Source: Phascolomyces articulosus (lineage: Eukaryota; Mucoromycota; Mucoromycetes; Mucorales; Lichtheimiaceae). From it: a stretch of 64,000 nucleotides of DNA. The notes beneath the pieces were generated by a model. The model was not told where the DNA came from, ran no database searches, and was given only the letters and a program-made list of their open reading frames with translations. Location of the stretch: NCBI GenBank assembly GCA_025677815.1, contig JAIXMP010000019.1, forward strand, positions 186,001 to 250,000, in the 5' to 3' direction. The translations under genes were made by a program, and so were the position numbers. Of this stretch, positions 51,515-62,526 are shown piece by piece. How positions within the stretch are numbered: position 1 is the stretch's first letter; the number at the start of each line of letters is the position of its first letter.

Positions 51515-52099
51515 TTTGTATACACCCGAAGTTTAATATATATTCTGATAAATAAAACACATCGATTAAAAACTGCACTCAATTTAATTATGCAGAAACA
51601 TGTACGTTATTGAATTATTGCAAAGAACAATGTTTTTTAATCAATTATTTTTATCTGTTATGATGCGTCTTACACGATAAAGAAAATTGTCATAGTGGGC
51701 TTTATTTTATTATGAACGTATATGATTCTTTTTCTATTTTTAATTATCAACATACCTTTCTTAGCACCAAAGCACTTTTATATATAGTGGTAAGAAAAAA
51801 TCATCATAGAGTATTTAATACTCCCACTGAAACCTTCTTTGTATTCAGCAACAAATTTTTCTAAAGGACATAGAAGGCAGAATTATTACATTTATTATCA
51901 TTGTTTTCTTCAAAACATATATTTATGGTTGTAATATATATAAAACAATGTGCTCTACCATTGTCAGAACACGAAAAGATTATTATTAATAATATTATCC
52001 TTTTTTTTTTATTATTTTGACATATATAAGCGTCGATTGATTTTTATGACCACCTCTTTCAACCCATTATTCCTTTTTTTCCGAAGAAAATACCGTTCA

Positions 52100-52812
52100 A
52101 TGTCTAATAACGACCAACCACAATATAAGGAATACGTACAAACTCAACGTCCTATTGAAGAGATACAAAAGGATATTTCCATGTTGACACATGAAGTAAC
52201 ATTTCCTATGGAAAACCAATTAATGTTCCATCGACGTTTTAAAGAAGCTATGCTCAATGATAAACTGTAAGTTAGGTTTTTTTTTTCTTCTCTTATTTAC
52301 CATACATACAGGTTTTTTTTTAATAATTTATTAATAATGTCATCCGCCTTATGTATAGAACAACATCCAATGAGCAATATCCATTCATCATTTTAAAGGA
52401 GCGTCATTATTCCTATGAGCACTCACTCCGTGCTGCAGAATGTACTTTAACAATGCTTAAACACGAAGTTACAACAAAGGGATTATATCATAAGAATGTT
52501 CATGAATCAAAAATTATGCTTGATATTGTATCTTTGGAGCAAAAAATACAAGGATATTTATCAAAATGCCGTTCAACCAGTTGTCCAACACATGTAACAC
52601 ATAACGATAAAGTACAAGATATTGAATCGCCAAGGTAATTTTTTTATAAAGAATATATACTAAAGATAAGTGTATAATTTTGGCACTAACATAACTTTTA
52701 TTTATATACTATTTTGTTAACAACAAAACAAAATAGTGAAGTAAACGTCAAGGATTGCCGAGATCAAGAATATATCTATGAACAAAAGCATAAATCCAAT
52801 ATTCCTAACTGA
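52100..52812 (+). CDS. small EH-motif family protein, unrecognised (copy D)
   Basis: Three exons: 52100-52266, 52359-52634 and 52737-52812, giving 172 aa with both introns in phase 2. I do not recognise the family. The start MSNNDQPQYKEY is chosen because it aligns with the other copies and lies about 75 bp after a TATATAA box (about 52024). An in-frame ATG at 52046 would add 18 residues. Exon 1 is a helical segment (PIEEIQKDISMLTHEV). Exon 2 holds the core ILKERHYSYEHSLRAAE then CTLTML, a LEQKIQGYLSKC helix and SCPTHVTH. Exon 3 is short and charged (DQEYIYEQKHKSN). Soluble, function unknown. Compared with the copies at 18 and 54 kb, its core replaces FEHFL by YEHSL and exon 2 is 12 nt shorter. 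Confidence 0.7.
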
Positions 52813-53965
52813 AAATGTGGCTTGAACAAGGTAGTAGCTAGACAAAGCAACGGAAGCGCCCCATATAAATATTCTGATCCTTCTTACAATTGGATTATTA
52901 TTATTTGCATTAGTCTTTTATACATCTTTTTTTTTCACTTTTCTATATTTTGCTTTCTTTAGTACAATGACAGATGATAATTCCCAGTAATAGATATTTC
53001 TTTAGATAATAGTCATAAATTTTTTATTATACCAAAGAACCCATTTATCTTTATCAGTAGTTTAAAACAGTAGTTTAGTACATTATGTCAAATTCCATAT
53101 CTCTCCCCAGCTTCACTGCCATTACTTTTTGATTGGTTCTTTATTTTATGAGTACCTATGCAAAGGTCTTTTATGCAATGCTTTTTTTTTAAAAAAAAAT
53201 TAAAAAATATATATATTCCATAAAATCATCCTATAATAGTTATAAAGCATAGAATTTTTAGAACTCTCCTGATCATCATTGTGATGGTACGAAAATGACA
53301 TTGTTTTTTTAATTTATCTAATGGGAATCGGATATAAAATTATAATGAGAAAACGACTATTTTTTTCTATTCTTCCTTCGTTTTATCTTAAGTGTCATTA
53401 TTTTTGAATGTATAAACATCGTAATATATAATCAATTTCTCTTACAGACAGACAACAGAGAGGAAATCTCATTATTTCTTTTCTTTTGCCACAATTATTC
53501 TTTTGACCCATGGTCCACTTCTTCTTAAGCATCATATCAATCGTTCTCTCATTATATTACCCTATAATAATGGTAAACCAACAAATAAAACGGCGTACAA
53601 TGAATAGTACCTTGCAAAAGTTCCATGAAAACAAATTTCATTCATGATAATATGATGTTACATTTTCTTTGAAAGAACAAATGACGACGGATGATATTGA
53701 ATGGTGGTATTATAATAATAACTCAGTTTTCAAAGCATCATTATTGTCCTGATTTTTTTTTCCATGGCCATCATGGAGCAACCAAGGATTGTCCTTGTAA
53801 CGGATAGTAAAGAAGTAAAATGAGCAGGATTTTTACTGGCGTATATATAAATATCCGTCCATTTTTTTTTATCTTCTCTCATCCTCTCACTATCATCACC
53901 GCCACAACAAATCTCACAATTACAGTATACTTCACGACATTTTTCTTTTCACATTTCCTTTCAAT
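52813..53965. other. intergenic region between two family genes
   Basis: No gene seen. A TATATATAAATA box near 53842-53853 lies about 115-125 bp before the next start codon and is a plausible core promoter. Confidence 0.5.
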
Positions 53966-54685
53966 ATGGTCAATGCACAACAATACCTGCTTTTCACAGA
54001 ACTTCAGGGATGGGTTTCCACCTTGAAAATTAAAATCAAGGACTCCATTCAAAAATATTCACAAGATCCTAATCTTTATGAGGACATGGAAGTGATCAAC
54101 TGCTTGTGGTAAGTTTTGTGTATTATCGTAACATTTAAAAAGACAAATGTATGTACTGAGGTATATACATTCAACATAACTTATTATATATATACATAGT
54201 CAAAATACAGCAATTGAAACCCAAGAAGATATAAAAGCCCTTGCTTTAAAAGAAGAACATCACGCATTTGAACATTTCCTGCGTATCACCAAATATCAAT
54301 TGGCAATAGAAAAATATCATGTAGTTGCAGGCATTTCTCCTGGTGATTCTCAAATTTTACATGTGGATATAATCAAATCTTTGGAGAAAATTATAGAAGA
54401 TTATTTATCATCACACCCCAAAGCATTTTGTCATAGTCATCAACACCGTGACTCAGAGGAAATGCATTTATTGATTGATGCACCAGGGTAAAATTTATCT
54501 TATGCATACTACTACGTTCTTATAATTTAGTGGATTGCAGTAATAGTTTAGATAGTAGAGTACTTATTATTATTTTTTATTAACCTAGAACGTTGACAAG
54601 TTTCGAAGAGCGCGTGGCTGAAGAAAAGCGCCATCAACAAATGCATGAAGAACGAGCATCGAGAATGAATGAGGATTTAAATTAG
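53966..54685 (+). CDS. small EH-motif family protein, unrecognised (copy E)
   Basis: Three exons: 53966-54108, 54200-54487 and 54589-54685, giving 175 aa, both introns in phase 2. I do not recognise the family. The start is MVNAQQYLLFTEL. Exon 1 ends SQDPNLYEDMEVINCL. Exon 2 is 288 nt, the same length as in the copy at 18 kb, and carries the core ALKEEHHAFEHFLRITKY then QLAIEKY, a SLEKIIEDYLSSH helix, and FCHSHQHRDSEEMHLLI. Exon 3 is a charged helix (FEERVAEEKRHQQMHEERA). It lies in tandem with copy D on the same strand, about 1.15 kb apart. No targeting signal or membrane segment. It is closest to the truncated copy at 15.6 kb (HHAFEH core). Confidence 0.72.
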
Positions 54686-55890
54686 CTACGTATTAATAAG
54701 GGAAGCTACTCAACATCAATAAATAATATAGAGATATAATGATGGTTATCAAATACTGCTATTATATGAATTTCATTTTTACATTTATTTTATATATCTA
54801 CCTATATACTTCACATTAATCAAAACACACGTACTAGACACTTTTAACTCACTCACTATTATTTTATGTAAATAACAAACCTTTATAAAAATGTACCGCT
54901 CAAGTTTTTTTTTTTTGGAAGAGAATTGAAAAGTTTATTAAAGAATGGATGGGTATTGATATGATAAAATGGTCATCACCAAAGATGCCCTAAGCATAAT
55001 AAGATCACAGGAGACTGTCTAAAGGTATAAGAAAAGAGTATCTAATTTATTATAACCAAAATCTCAAATAATTACATTGTGAGAGTATAAAATTTTATAT
55101 AAATATATTAAATGAAATAATGGATAATTTAGTCACTAGATTAAATCAAACAGGTATCCAATATTACATAAACCCATTTATGAATCCCGGAGGCACCAAT
55201 TATAACTTATTATCTGAGACACTGACCACTAGAATATTTAACTAATATATATATATATCTTTTCTGGGAGAGATAACCATATATTGTTATCAGTTACTTC
55301 ATACACCTCACACACAGAAACAACATGACCCATGCATATATTTTCATCCATAATCTAGATTTTATTCACAGACAAAAGATCTTCAATGACATATCATGAA
55401 CCTAGGATTAAATATCGGACAGGAACAATGTTGGATCTATTTCCAAGGATTCTCAAAATCACGACGTTTTTCTTTTTTAAAAAAGGAACGAGATTCAAGC
55501 AAGGAACGCATAGCATAGAAACCGTAGCATGTGGGTCACACAGCGTTCATAGTTATACGAAGGGATGGTGCATGTTACAGAGCATACTATGGGAAGACCG
55601 AACAAGGAGAATGCATCAATTGGATCAAGCCAAGTTAATGACTGAAGTAATGCTTGATAAAACTAGAGCAGACGGATAATAGTGCGCATTTTCATTATCG
55701 AAAGCCAAACAGGAGAGCTTTATTACATAAAGAAAAAATGGTTCAGAGTGAGGTATATTTTTATTTTGCACATGATCATTCATGATCTTCCATACTCACC
55801 TTAACCAAATTCGTAATGTTGTTAATTATTAAAAATATACAATAGTTAAAAAATTGCAATGTGGGAGGATTTCTATGTATTACAGCGTTG
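54686..55890. other. AT-rich intergenic region
   Basis: No secure gene. A 97-codon frame at 55386-55679 has a charged end (WEDRTRRMHQLDQ) but no recognisable start context, splicing or homologue, and is not called. Confidence 0.4.
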
Positions 55891-56010
55891 GAAATTGAAT
55901 TTGGCCACACAAACTTAAAATGAGCTATGATATTGAAAATGGGCCACATTTTTCAAATTGAGCTATCTGAGGGAAATTGAGTTACGAAACCTTGAAGTTG
56001 AACCATGCCA
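55891..56010. repeat. degenerate 40-nt tandem repeat, about three units
   Basis: Units at 55891-55930 and 55931-55970 share the pattern ATTGAA-TGGCCACA-CAAATTGAGCTAT-TGA at matching positions. A third, more diverged unit (55971-56010) begins GGGAAATTGAGTTA. Non-coding. Confidence 0.5.
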
Positions 56011-56316
56011 TGCAAATCTAGGCGTAACCAGAGCAACAACGCTACAATGACGCTTCAATACAAATTTACTTCCTCATACACCACCGCCTTGAAACCAATC
56101 GGCTATTCACAGCTACTTGTTGGCAAATGCTTTTCTCTTTGATACATAAGGTACATCTAGAAGTGAGAAGTATAAAGTAAATCAAGTTCAAACGTTGTGT
56201 AATATTAGTATGAAAGCGTGTATACTTATTGAAAAAATAGTAACTCGATCAAATGAAGGAATCATAAAAAACAATTGTTATTATTTCAAAGGTAAAAAAA
56301 AAGACACAAAGCGTTG
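56011..56316. other. intergenic spacer
   Basis: About 300 bases without a gene between two repeat blocks. Nothing recognisable. Confidence 0.5.
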
Positions 56317-56605
56317 CCCATGAGAGGGTGATCTTGTTGGGATGAAACCACCAAGGCCATCTGACAAACGCAATGTGTTAAGAAAAAAACGCGCTACCCA
56401 TGAGAGGGTGATCTTGTTGGGACGAAACCACCAAGGCCATCTGGTAATACGCAACGCTCGCAATACACACCCATGAGAGGGTGATCTTGTTGGGACGAAA
56501 CCACCAAGGCCATCTGATGTGCATCACTCGGACGTCCGAAAGCAGTTCGCAATACACACCCATGAGAGGGTGATCTTGTTGGGACGAAACCACCAAGGCC
56601 ATCTG
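56317..56605. repeat. four-copy interspersed 47-nt direct repeat
   Basis: Four copies at 56317-56363, 56397-56443, 56470-56516 and 56559-56605. They are identical except for one C/T difference in copy 1. Unrelated spacers of 33, 26 and 42 nt separate them. Copies 3 and 4 also share their flanks (ATACACACCC before, ATGTGCAT after), so they are the most recent duplication. Within each unit CTTGTTGG and CCACCAAG can pair (7 of 8) around the loop GACGAAA, giving four small hairpins. The array ends near 56605, and AT-rich DNA follows. Confidence 0.85.
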
Positions 56606-57125
56606 ATGTGCATTACTAGTACTTTTCGAAAATCCTTATTAATATTGGAAAAGAAAACAAAAAAAGATTATTTCAAGTATTTTTTTTCCACCACTCATAG
56701 AAGCGCTGATATCATTTCAAACCACGTCATCTTTTTCATGCGATTGCTAGCTGTGTTTTAAAAAAATTACATAGTGGCAGCAAAGTGCTAGCTTAAGTTG
56801 AACCTTTCTTTTGCCTTTCTTCTTCATTTTCTTCCTTCCTTCTATACAATATACCCATTCCTTTTCCTCTCTCCATTTCTCTCTCTCTCTCTCTCTTTTT
56901 TTTTTCTAGCAAAGTCAAGATTGCCAAATGGAAATCCAATAAAGCCTTTGCTGACGCGAGGTTGAAGTGTATTCCCTTTGGTACGTTTTGTTGTTGTTGA
57001 GATTTTATTGAGATTTTGACATTTCGATTCCTGTAGTAATAAACTAATATGTTGCTATGTAACAGGTTGTTTGTCGCGTTGACTCTTGTGCCCGTTCCAT
57101 AATGTTATAAGATTTGCACGCAGCA

Positions 57126-57428
57126 ATGGTGGTGATGGTAATTGTGAGTGGTTTTTTTTTTACCACTTTACTATTATAATAACTATTTATTACCAGTGCT
57201 AATAATCTTTATTTTTTTTTTTTTTATTAAATGTGTCTTTTTTTATGGTTTTTTTTATAGTTCCTGGACGATCGACGAGAAAGGATGGTTTCAGCAATCA
57301 GCAATCAGCAATCAGCTTATGGATACGTAGACGAGGAGTTGCGTGTATTACTTACTGTTCCGTATGAGGGTAGCAGGGGCGGTATTGTGTATATCGATCC
57401 TTTCTTCACTATCAAACGCCTAGTCTGA
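57126..57428 (+). CDS. possible small two-exon ORF, unrecognised
   Basis: A GT-AG join of 57126-57143 (MVVMVI) to 57261-57428 gives a 61-aa frame, FLDDRRERMVSAISNQ then VDEELRVLLTVPYEG, ending DPFFTIKRLV. The second exon has more balanced base use than its surroundings. It includes a CAGCAAT tandem repeat. There is no homology that I recognise. It may be a fragment of a larger or decayed gene, or chance. Confidence 0.2.
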
Positions 57429-58607
57429 TATGATTATGTCATATCCTGGAGAGTACCTTAAGAATCATTGTCACACGCCATATCTATTTCATGGTCTTGC
57501 GCCGTGATTTGGAGGACGCTTTTGGTTCGCGGGTGAGGTTTGTGACTTTTGCATGTGCCGTACCGTTACCCTTCATGCGGTGACAGTGGATCTTGGATTT
57601 GACTCTGGTAGCAAATATACTAAATGGTATTGGGTTATTTGTGTTGACCCAGGGCCATTTCCTCCACCGGGAGCTATGTCAAGCAAAAAAGATCACTGCT
57701 TCAGCGGTTGTAAATAACACGGGCATGGTTAGGTGGAGACAATACATGTGGATAGACCTCTGCGATGGTGTATTTTCAGGCAACGCTGTTGTTTTTTGTT
57801 ATTATATATATGATGATAAAGAGCATCAGCGGCAACATATCCACACTTTCTTTTATATGTTGTGTTGCGATTTACATAGTAATCTTGAAGTCCGACTGTC
57901 TTATTTTTAAATTTATAGGTTTTTTTTTAAGTCCCTTTGCTTCAAGGCAGATAATTTTCGAGGCTCTTCAAGGCATAGAGTTAAAACATGTTGTCCATTG
58001 GAATTTTTATTATTATTTGTTATTATTAATAAAGCACTATCAAGAATAATTTACTTGACATAATGATCGCATTTTACGATTTATTAATTATTAATTAGCA
58101 TTCAATGCATCATCGATGCACGAATCATTGAATGGGATCATTAATCTGTTTACTATTTTACTATTTTAGGTTCCAATTGATATACATGTAGTATTGTATT
58201 TTTTTTCTTCTCCTTCCGCAATGATAGATGTAATTTTTTCGTGCCAATCTGAGATGGTCTTTCCTATTTTTTTATAAGCTTGAATTAAATATGGGTCACA
58301 AGGTGGATTTACAAAGTGGTTATGAAAAGTGTAGTCTTATATACTGTGTTTTTGGTATTATTTTGATACTGTCATATGGCGTCAATTAAAAAAAGATGGA
58401 AAATTATATATTATTAGAGGATGGGGTTATGTCCATCTAATTACGTATCCCGTCACCATCATGTCAAAATACTCCTCCCATTTAAAAAATGACAAAGTAA
58501 CCACCTTACTTATTGAGGAAGACAAAGTGTGTATCATTTCATTGAGTTCAATAATCTTTATTACTGTGTAAACTATGTAACAACACCATTCTATTTATAT
58601 ATTCTAC

Positions 58608-58867
58608 TTACTGCAAATAAATAACAAAACTTTCATTTTCCAAAAGATCGTTTCCTGTTTCAAGTGTCAGAGCATCCCCTTGTAATACATAAATAGCAAT
58701 ATTCATAAACACATCGGCTCTTACTACTGCTATAGTAGCAGCCGTAATGATGGACCTATATAACAAAAATAAAAATAAAAAAATGTCTCTCCCACAGTCT
58801 CCCCATTTTACCCATAATACCATCCGATGCCAATCATAACGAGTACATTTGTCACTTGCACAAAAAT
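58608..58867 (-). CDS. possible membrane-protein gene fragment
   Basis: On minus, 58867-58812 joins 58755-58608 through a GT-AG intron in phase 2. It gives about 67 residues with two hydrophobic stretches (VTNVLVMIGIGWYYG then IITAATIAVV) and an acidic end. No start codon precedes it in frame (TAA lies directly before the acceptor), and an upstream exon near 59020-59090 does not join in frame. Either a decayed gene or a chance pattern. Confidence 0.18.
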
Positions 58868-60863
58868 CTGTTACTTGAAATCATTCCTGGTAGCGAAAAA
58901 TTGGTGATCACCACGAATAATAAAGTATAAGAATAGGAAAATCAGTAACAGTGTATCATATAAGTCATTGTTTGAAAATTTGTCACAGACAAATATAAAT
59001 AAGACTTACGTTTCAAGAACATAGATGGAGCGTTTGTTTGCATATCTAAAGTTTCCATATAGATCGAGTACCATCTCCAGTAACAACGATAGTGACGATC
59101 GACTCTTCAATAATAATATGATGTAAGATATAGATGGACGAAAAAAAAAGGAATTTTTTCATCGTAAATGTATGCCACTCAAGATTTCGTCTCTCTCACC
59201 CTCTGTTGCATATTTCTATTCACGTACAGAAACTGGCAGAAATTGTGAAACATTTAATTACCTCCTCCTGCTAATCGTTTCAATCATCGATGAATCGATT
59301 AAAAAGAATAAAGTTTTATAAAGAATATCTATGTAGTATCTATGTAGAAAAAGAAAGAAGGCGGATTTTTTTTAGTCGTCAGTCATATTTATAAGTGTCT
59401 ATATATATATATTCTTACATGAACTATTGGAATATAACATTATTCATAATCATCATTTCGAAATGAGGCTGTATTTTGGTATATATATAAAAAAAATGAT
59501 GCGTTGGAAAAAAATGATTGAAATAAAAAGTGGGAAAGAGAAAGTAAAAAAAGAAAAATGACATTCAACTTTTTTTTTCTTGTTTGACATCTTGTACCAC
59601 CATTGCGGAATGAAAACACACCAGACGAAAATCTCCTTTTTTATACACTGCTCACATTCTGCATAAACTGCAGAAACTATAACTGCATAAGCATACCTCA
59701 TCATCACAACCACCCAATACCCCAATCACCCATAACCATTCCTACACCACTCCTACTCGTACTACACACTCGTACTACACACTCACATTGAGCTAAACGT
59801 TTTGTCATCACCACCATGCACTAAATGGCATACAATAATTTCAATATATACGTATGTATTTTTCATAGAGAAAACAAAATCATTTTCTCATATATATATA
59901 TTTCGTTGCTCGTCGATGAAAATATAGCCAAGATATTTTTATTAATACAATAATCCACATTATATCGGGCTGTCTACGTGTGAATTTATAAAAAAGAAGA
60001 AAAAAATATTTTTTAGTCACAACTACTTGCCATTTATTAATCATTCATGAATAATAGTACAACAAGAAGGTAGATCGATTTATAATGTGTTTATACGAGA
60101 TTGTCTCTTATTATTATATTATTACGTAATTTTTTTTTGTATCTATGATGAATATTTTTTGAATATTATTTTTCTAAGGTGTTAGTAGAGTTGCTAATAA
60201 AAAACCCTTTTGTAAGATATTGAAATGGATTATTATTATTGTGTGATGCATAATAAAAAAAAACAAACTTTTTTCTCCCGTTCATGATAAAAGCATGTTG
60301 AAATGATGTGCGCAGGTAAATGTGCTTTATGTTTGGAAACAAAATATTGAGCAGTAGTAATCATGGGACTTGAACGTCATCAATTTTGGCTATTTCTGAA
60401 GGCGCAGTAACTCTCACCCAATTTGGGCCAGCATTCTTCTCTCAACCCAATAGACACACACTTTTTCTTCTACTTCTTCAAAAAGGTACTTTTGAAATTT
60501 TTACGACGTTTTCAATGATCCTCTCTTGACATTGAATGGCCTTAATTGCTTTTTTTTTACTGATTTATTTAATCAACATTCTTTATTCTCTCAAACTTTT
60601 CTTCCAATAGTTTTTTTTTTTTTTCGTTTACCATTCCATATCTTCATTTTACTTATGCATTCTTTTTTATATTATATTCTTTATTTTTAGTATTCTCAAA
60701 CTTATTTTTTTACGTTCATTCTTCTATTTGGATCTTCTCAAGTCATTTCGAAATGAATGCCATTATACTGTTTCCAAAGCATTCAGGGTTCCAATGTTTT
60801 CTTTTTCTGGTTGTTGTCATTTCTTTCCCTTTTGGTCAAGCCGATGCTCTGCTTTTCGTATTA

Positions 60864-60920
60864 GCCAAGTCTATGTAGTTTTGGTACATACGGCGACGGG
60901 TTCGACTCCTGTACTTGGTT
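60864..60920 (+). tRNA. tRNA-like structure without a D-arm, anticodon position UUU
   Basis: Acceptor stem GCCAAGT (60864-60870) pairs with ACTTGGT (60913-60919), 7 pairs with one G-U at the end. After one base, TATGTA and TACATA form a perfect 6-bp anticodon stem (60872-60877 / 60885-60890) around a 7-nt loop GTTTTGG, with T at position 33 and anticodon TTT. Five bases later ACGGG and CCTGT form a T-stem with the 7-nt loop TTCGACT, abutting the acceptor strand exactly as in tRNA. GGTTCGACTCC at 60899 is a perfect B-box. The D-arm is absent, so a canonical tRNA scan would probably miss or down-score it. It could be a degenerate tRNA, the head of a tRNA-derived SINE, or an organelle-derived sequence. 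Confidence 0.4.
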
Positions 60921-62050
60921 CAAGGGGCCTGAGTTCTTGTTGGTGCCAGGTCTCACTGGATATGGCGCGTCTTTTTGACAATCCAACGGAGCCGAGGAGA
61001 CGACAGTTGGTTTAGCTGAGGTTATGGTGCGGCCTTCTGTTCCCCTTTCGGCACACCCAAGGTTGTGGTCAGTAACCATTCGCATGCAAGGAAGAAGTCA
61101 GACTTAGGAACTGGCCAGGGTACAGTACTTGCATGTGCCCACAACAGTCTGTATAATCTTGGTAGAATTGTCCTTATTGTGTACTCTGGAAGGACGTTGA
61201 TTTCCTTTGATCAACTAAATGCACATTTTGGAGGCTAACAGTGCGATAGCCATACGTCTCTGCATTCCACAGAACTCGCATTCCCTGGGAGTAATTTGAC
61301 TATCCATAGTCATCCCGCTTGTGCAGTTAGTACAACCAAGTGTTCGAAAACGGCTTTCGGTCGCCCATGAGTCTTTGTAGCTGACTCAAAATGCTATGTC
61401 CGTTCATGACAAAAACTGTCGAGGCAGTGCTATCATTTTACATGGTAGCCTTCCACCATACCAGCAAGAAAAAAGTGCTCGAGCGAAAAAGCCATGTGAG
61501 AAGGGGATGAAACCAATAAAAGAGGGGAACGAAAACAAAAGAGGGACGCGAAGGAAAAGAGTTGTCCATGCATGAAATACTTTTACCTTTTTCTCTTTGT
61601 TAAAATAATAGGTGAAATTTCGAGTGCTATAGCCAACAAAAAAAAAAAATCAATATGAATTCATAACATTGATAGCCCATCTGCTCCTGTTCTGTCTGTA
61701 TGTATTCTATTATAACTATTTCATTACTAAAAGAAACTTTATATATGAACAATTAAACTAATATACGTTGTATATATATATATATATAATAGGTTATGCC
61801 GTTTCTCAAGCTGAGGATTCTTAATCATGGTACGCCCCTGTTTTGCGGATATTGTTTTTTTTTCTGTTTCTTTGAACAATAACCACTTTATTATAAAAGA
61901 AGAAGAACAATTGACAAACATATGTATTTAGGCACGGTTTCCAAAGTGAACGATTTTCTCTGTTTCATCATGGTCTCTCTGCGTGGGTTTTCCTTTATCG
62001 ATGAACAAGGAGCAACGTTCAATGGATGGACCAATTTGCAACAAGACCTA
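60921..62050. other. gene-poor region, locally GC-richer
   Basis: 60921-61500 is more GC-balanced than the contig average but has no extended open frame, which suits a degraded mobile element associated with the tRNA-like head. From 61600 it is AT-rich. A 68-codon ATG frame at 61922-62128 with a CSFCLLC cluster overlaps the duplicated segment that follows; it is not supported as a gene. Confidence 0.4.
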
Positions 62051-62526
62051 GACCACTGTTCTTTTTGTCTTCTCTGTCAATCTCAGACGCGGTTTCTTGT
62101 ACGTGGTAAAATCTATCAAGTAAACTAATGGAGATTGATGCACCGAGATTTCGAGACTGTATTTGGGTTTTATTTCGGGTGTTTTATTTTTTCGTTATAA
62201 GGCTCCGTTCCAGGTGGATAAATAATGGAAACTGAAGCGTGGCAGCCTAAGTTGTCGAGCAGCCTAGGGTGTCGAGTCAAATGAAAAAAATAAGAAAGAC
62301 ATAGGCCACTGTTCTTTTGTCTTCTCTGTCATCTCAGACAGTTTCCTGTGAGTGGTAAAATCGATGAGGTAAACTCCTTGGAGATGATGCACCAAGATTT
62401 CGAGACTGTATTTGTTTTTTTTTTCAGCTGCTTTTTTTTTCTTATAAGGCTCGTTCCTGGTGGATAAAAAATGGAAAAGAAAGCGTGGATACTTAATTGG
62501 TGCCGAGTCAAATGAAAAAAACGAAA
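62051..62526. repeat. diverged tandem duplication of about 230 nt
   Basis: Copy 1 (about 62051-62290) and copy 2 (about 62303-62526) are colinear throughout. Both carry CCACTGTTC, TTGTCTTCTCTGTCA, GTGGTAAAATC, AGATTTCGAGACTGTATTTG, TTATAAGGCTC, GGTGGATAAA, AGCGTGG and GAGTCAAATGAAAAAAA in order. Substitutions and 1-10 nt indels differ between them. Short frames in copy 1 are broken in copy 2, so the duplication does not look protein-coding. Both copies end near the same A-rich motif. Confidence 0.8.

Larger units (their letters stand above)
56606..60863. other. gene-poor region with a few weak coding candidates
   Basis: No confident gene. CT-rich tract near 56880-56900. Two weak candidates are listed separately (57126-57428 plus, 58608-58867 minus). 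A locally GC-richer stretch at 57280-57760 has no extended frame. The rest is AT-rich with homopolymers. Confidence 0.4.

Noticed and set aside
55386..55679. 97-aa plus-strand frame as a family C-terminal exon
   Set aside because: A charged end resembles the family tails in composition only; no acceptor phase or core motif upstream.
56281..56602. Repetitive protein encoded by the 47-nt repeats on the minus strand
   Set aside because: The unit length is not a multiple of three and spacers vary, so the repeats are read in different frames; the frames are by-products of the repeat.
56317..56605. CRISPR array
   Set aside because: Only four repeats, 47-nt units with uneven spacers, no cas genes, and a clearly eukaryotic genome with introns; treated as an interspersed direct repeat.
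61922..62128. 68-aa cysteine-containing protein
   Set aside because: It overlaps a diverged non-coding tandem duplication whose second copy breaks the frame; no homologue recognised.
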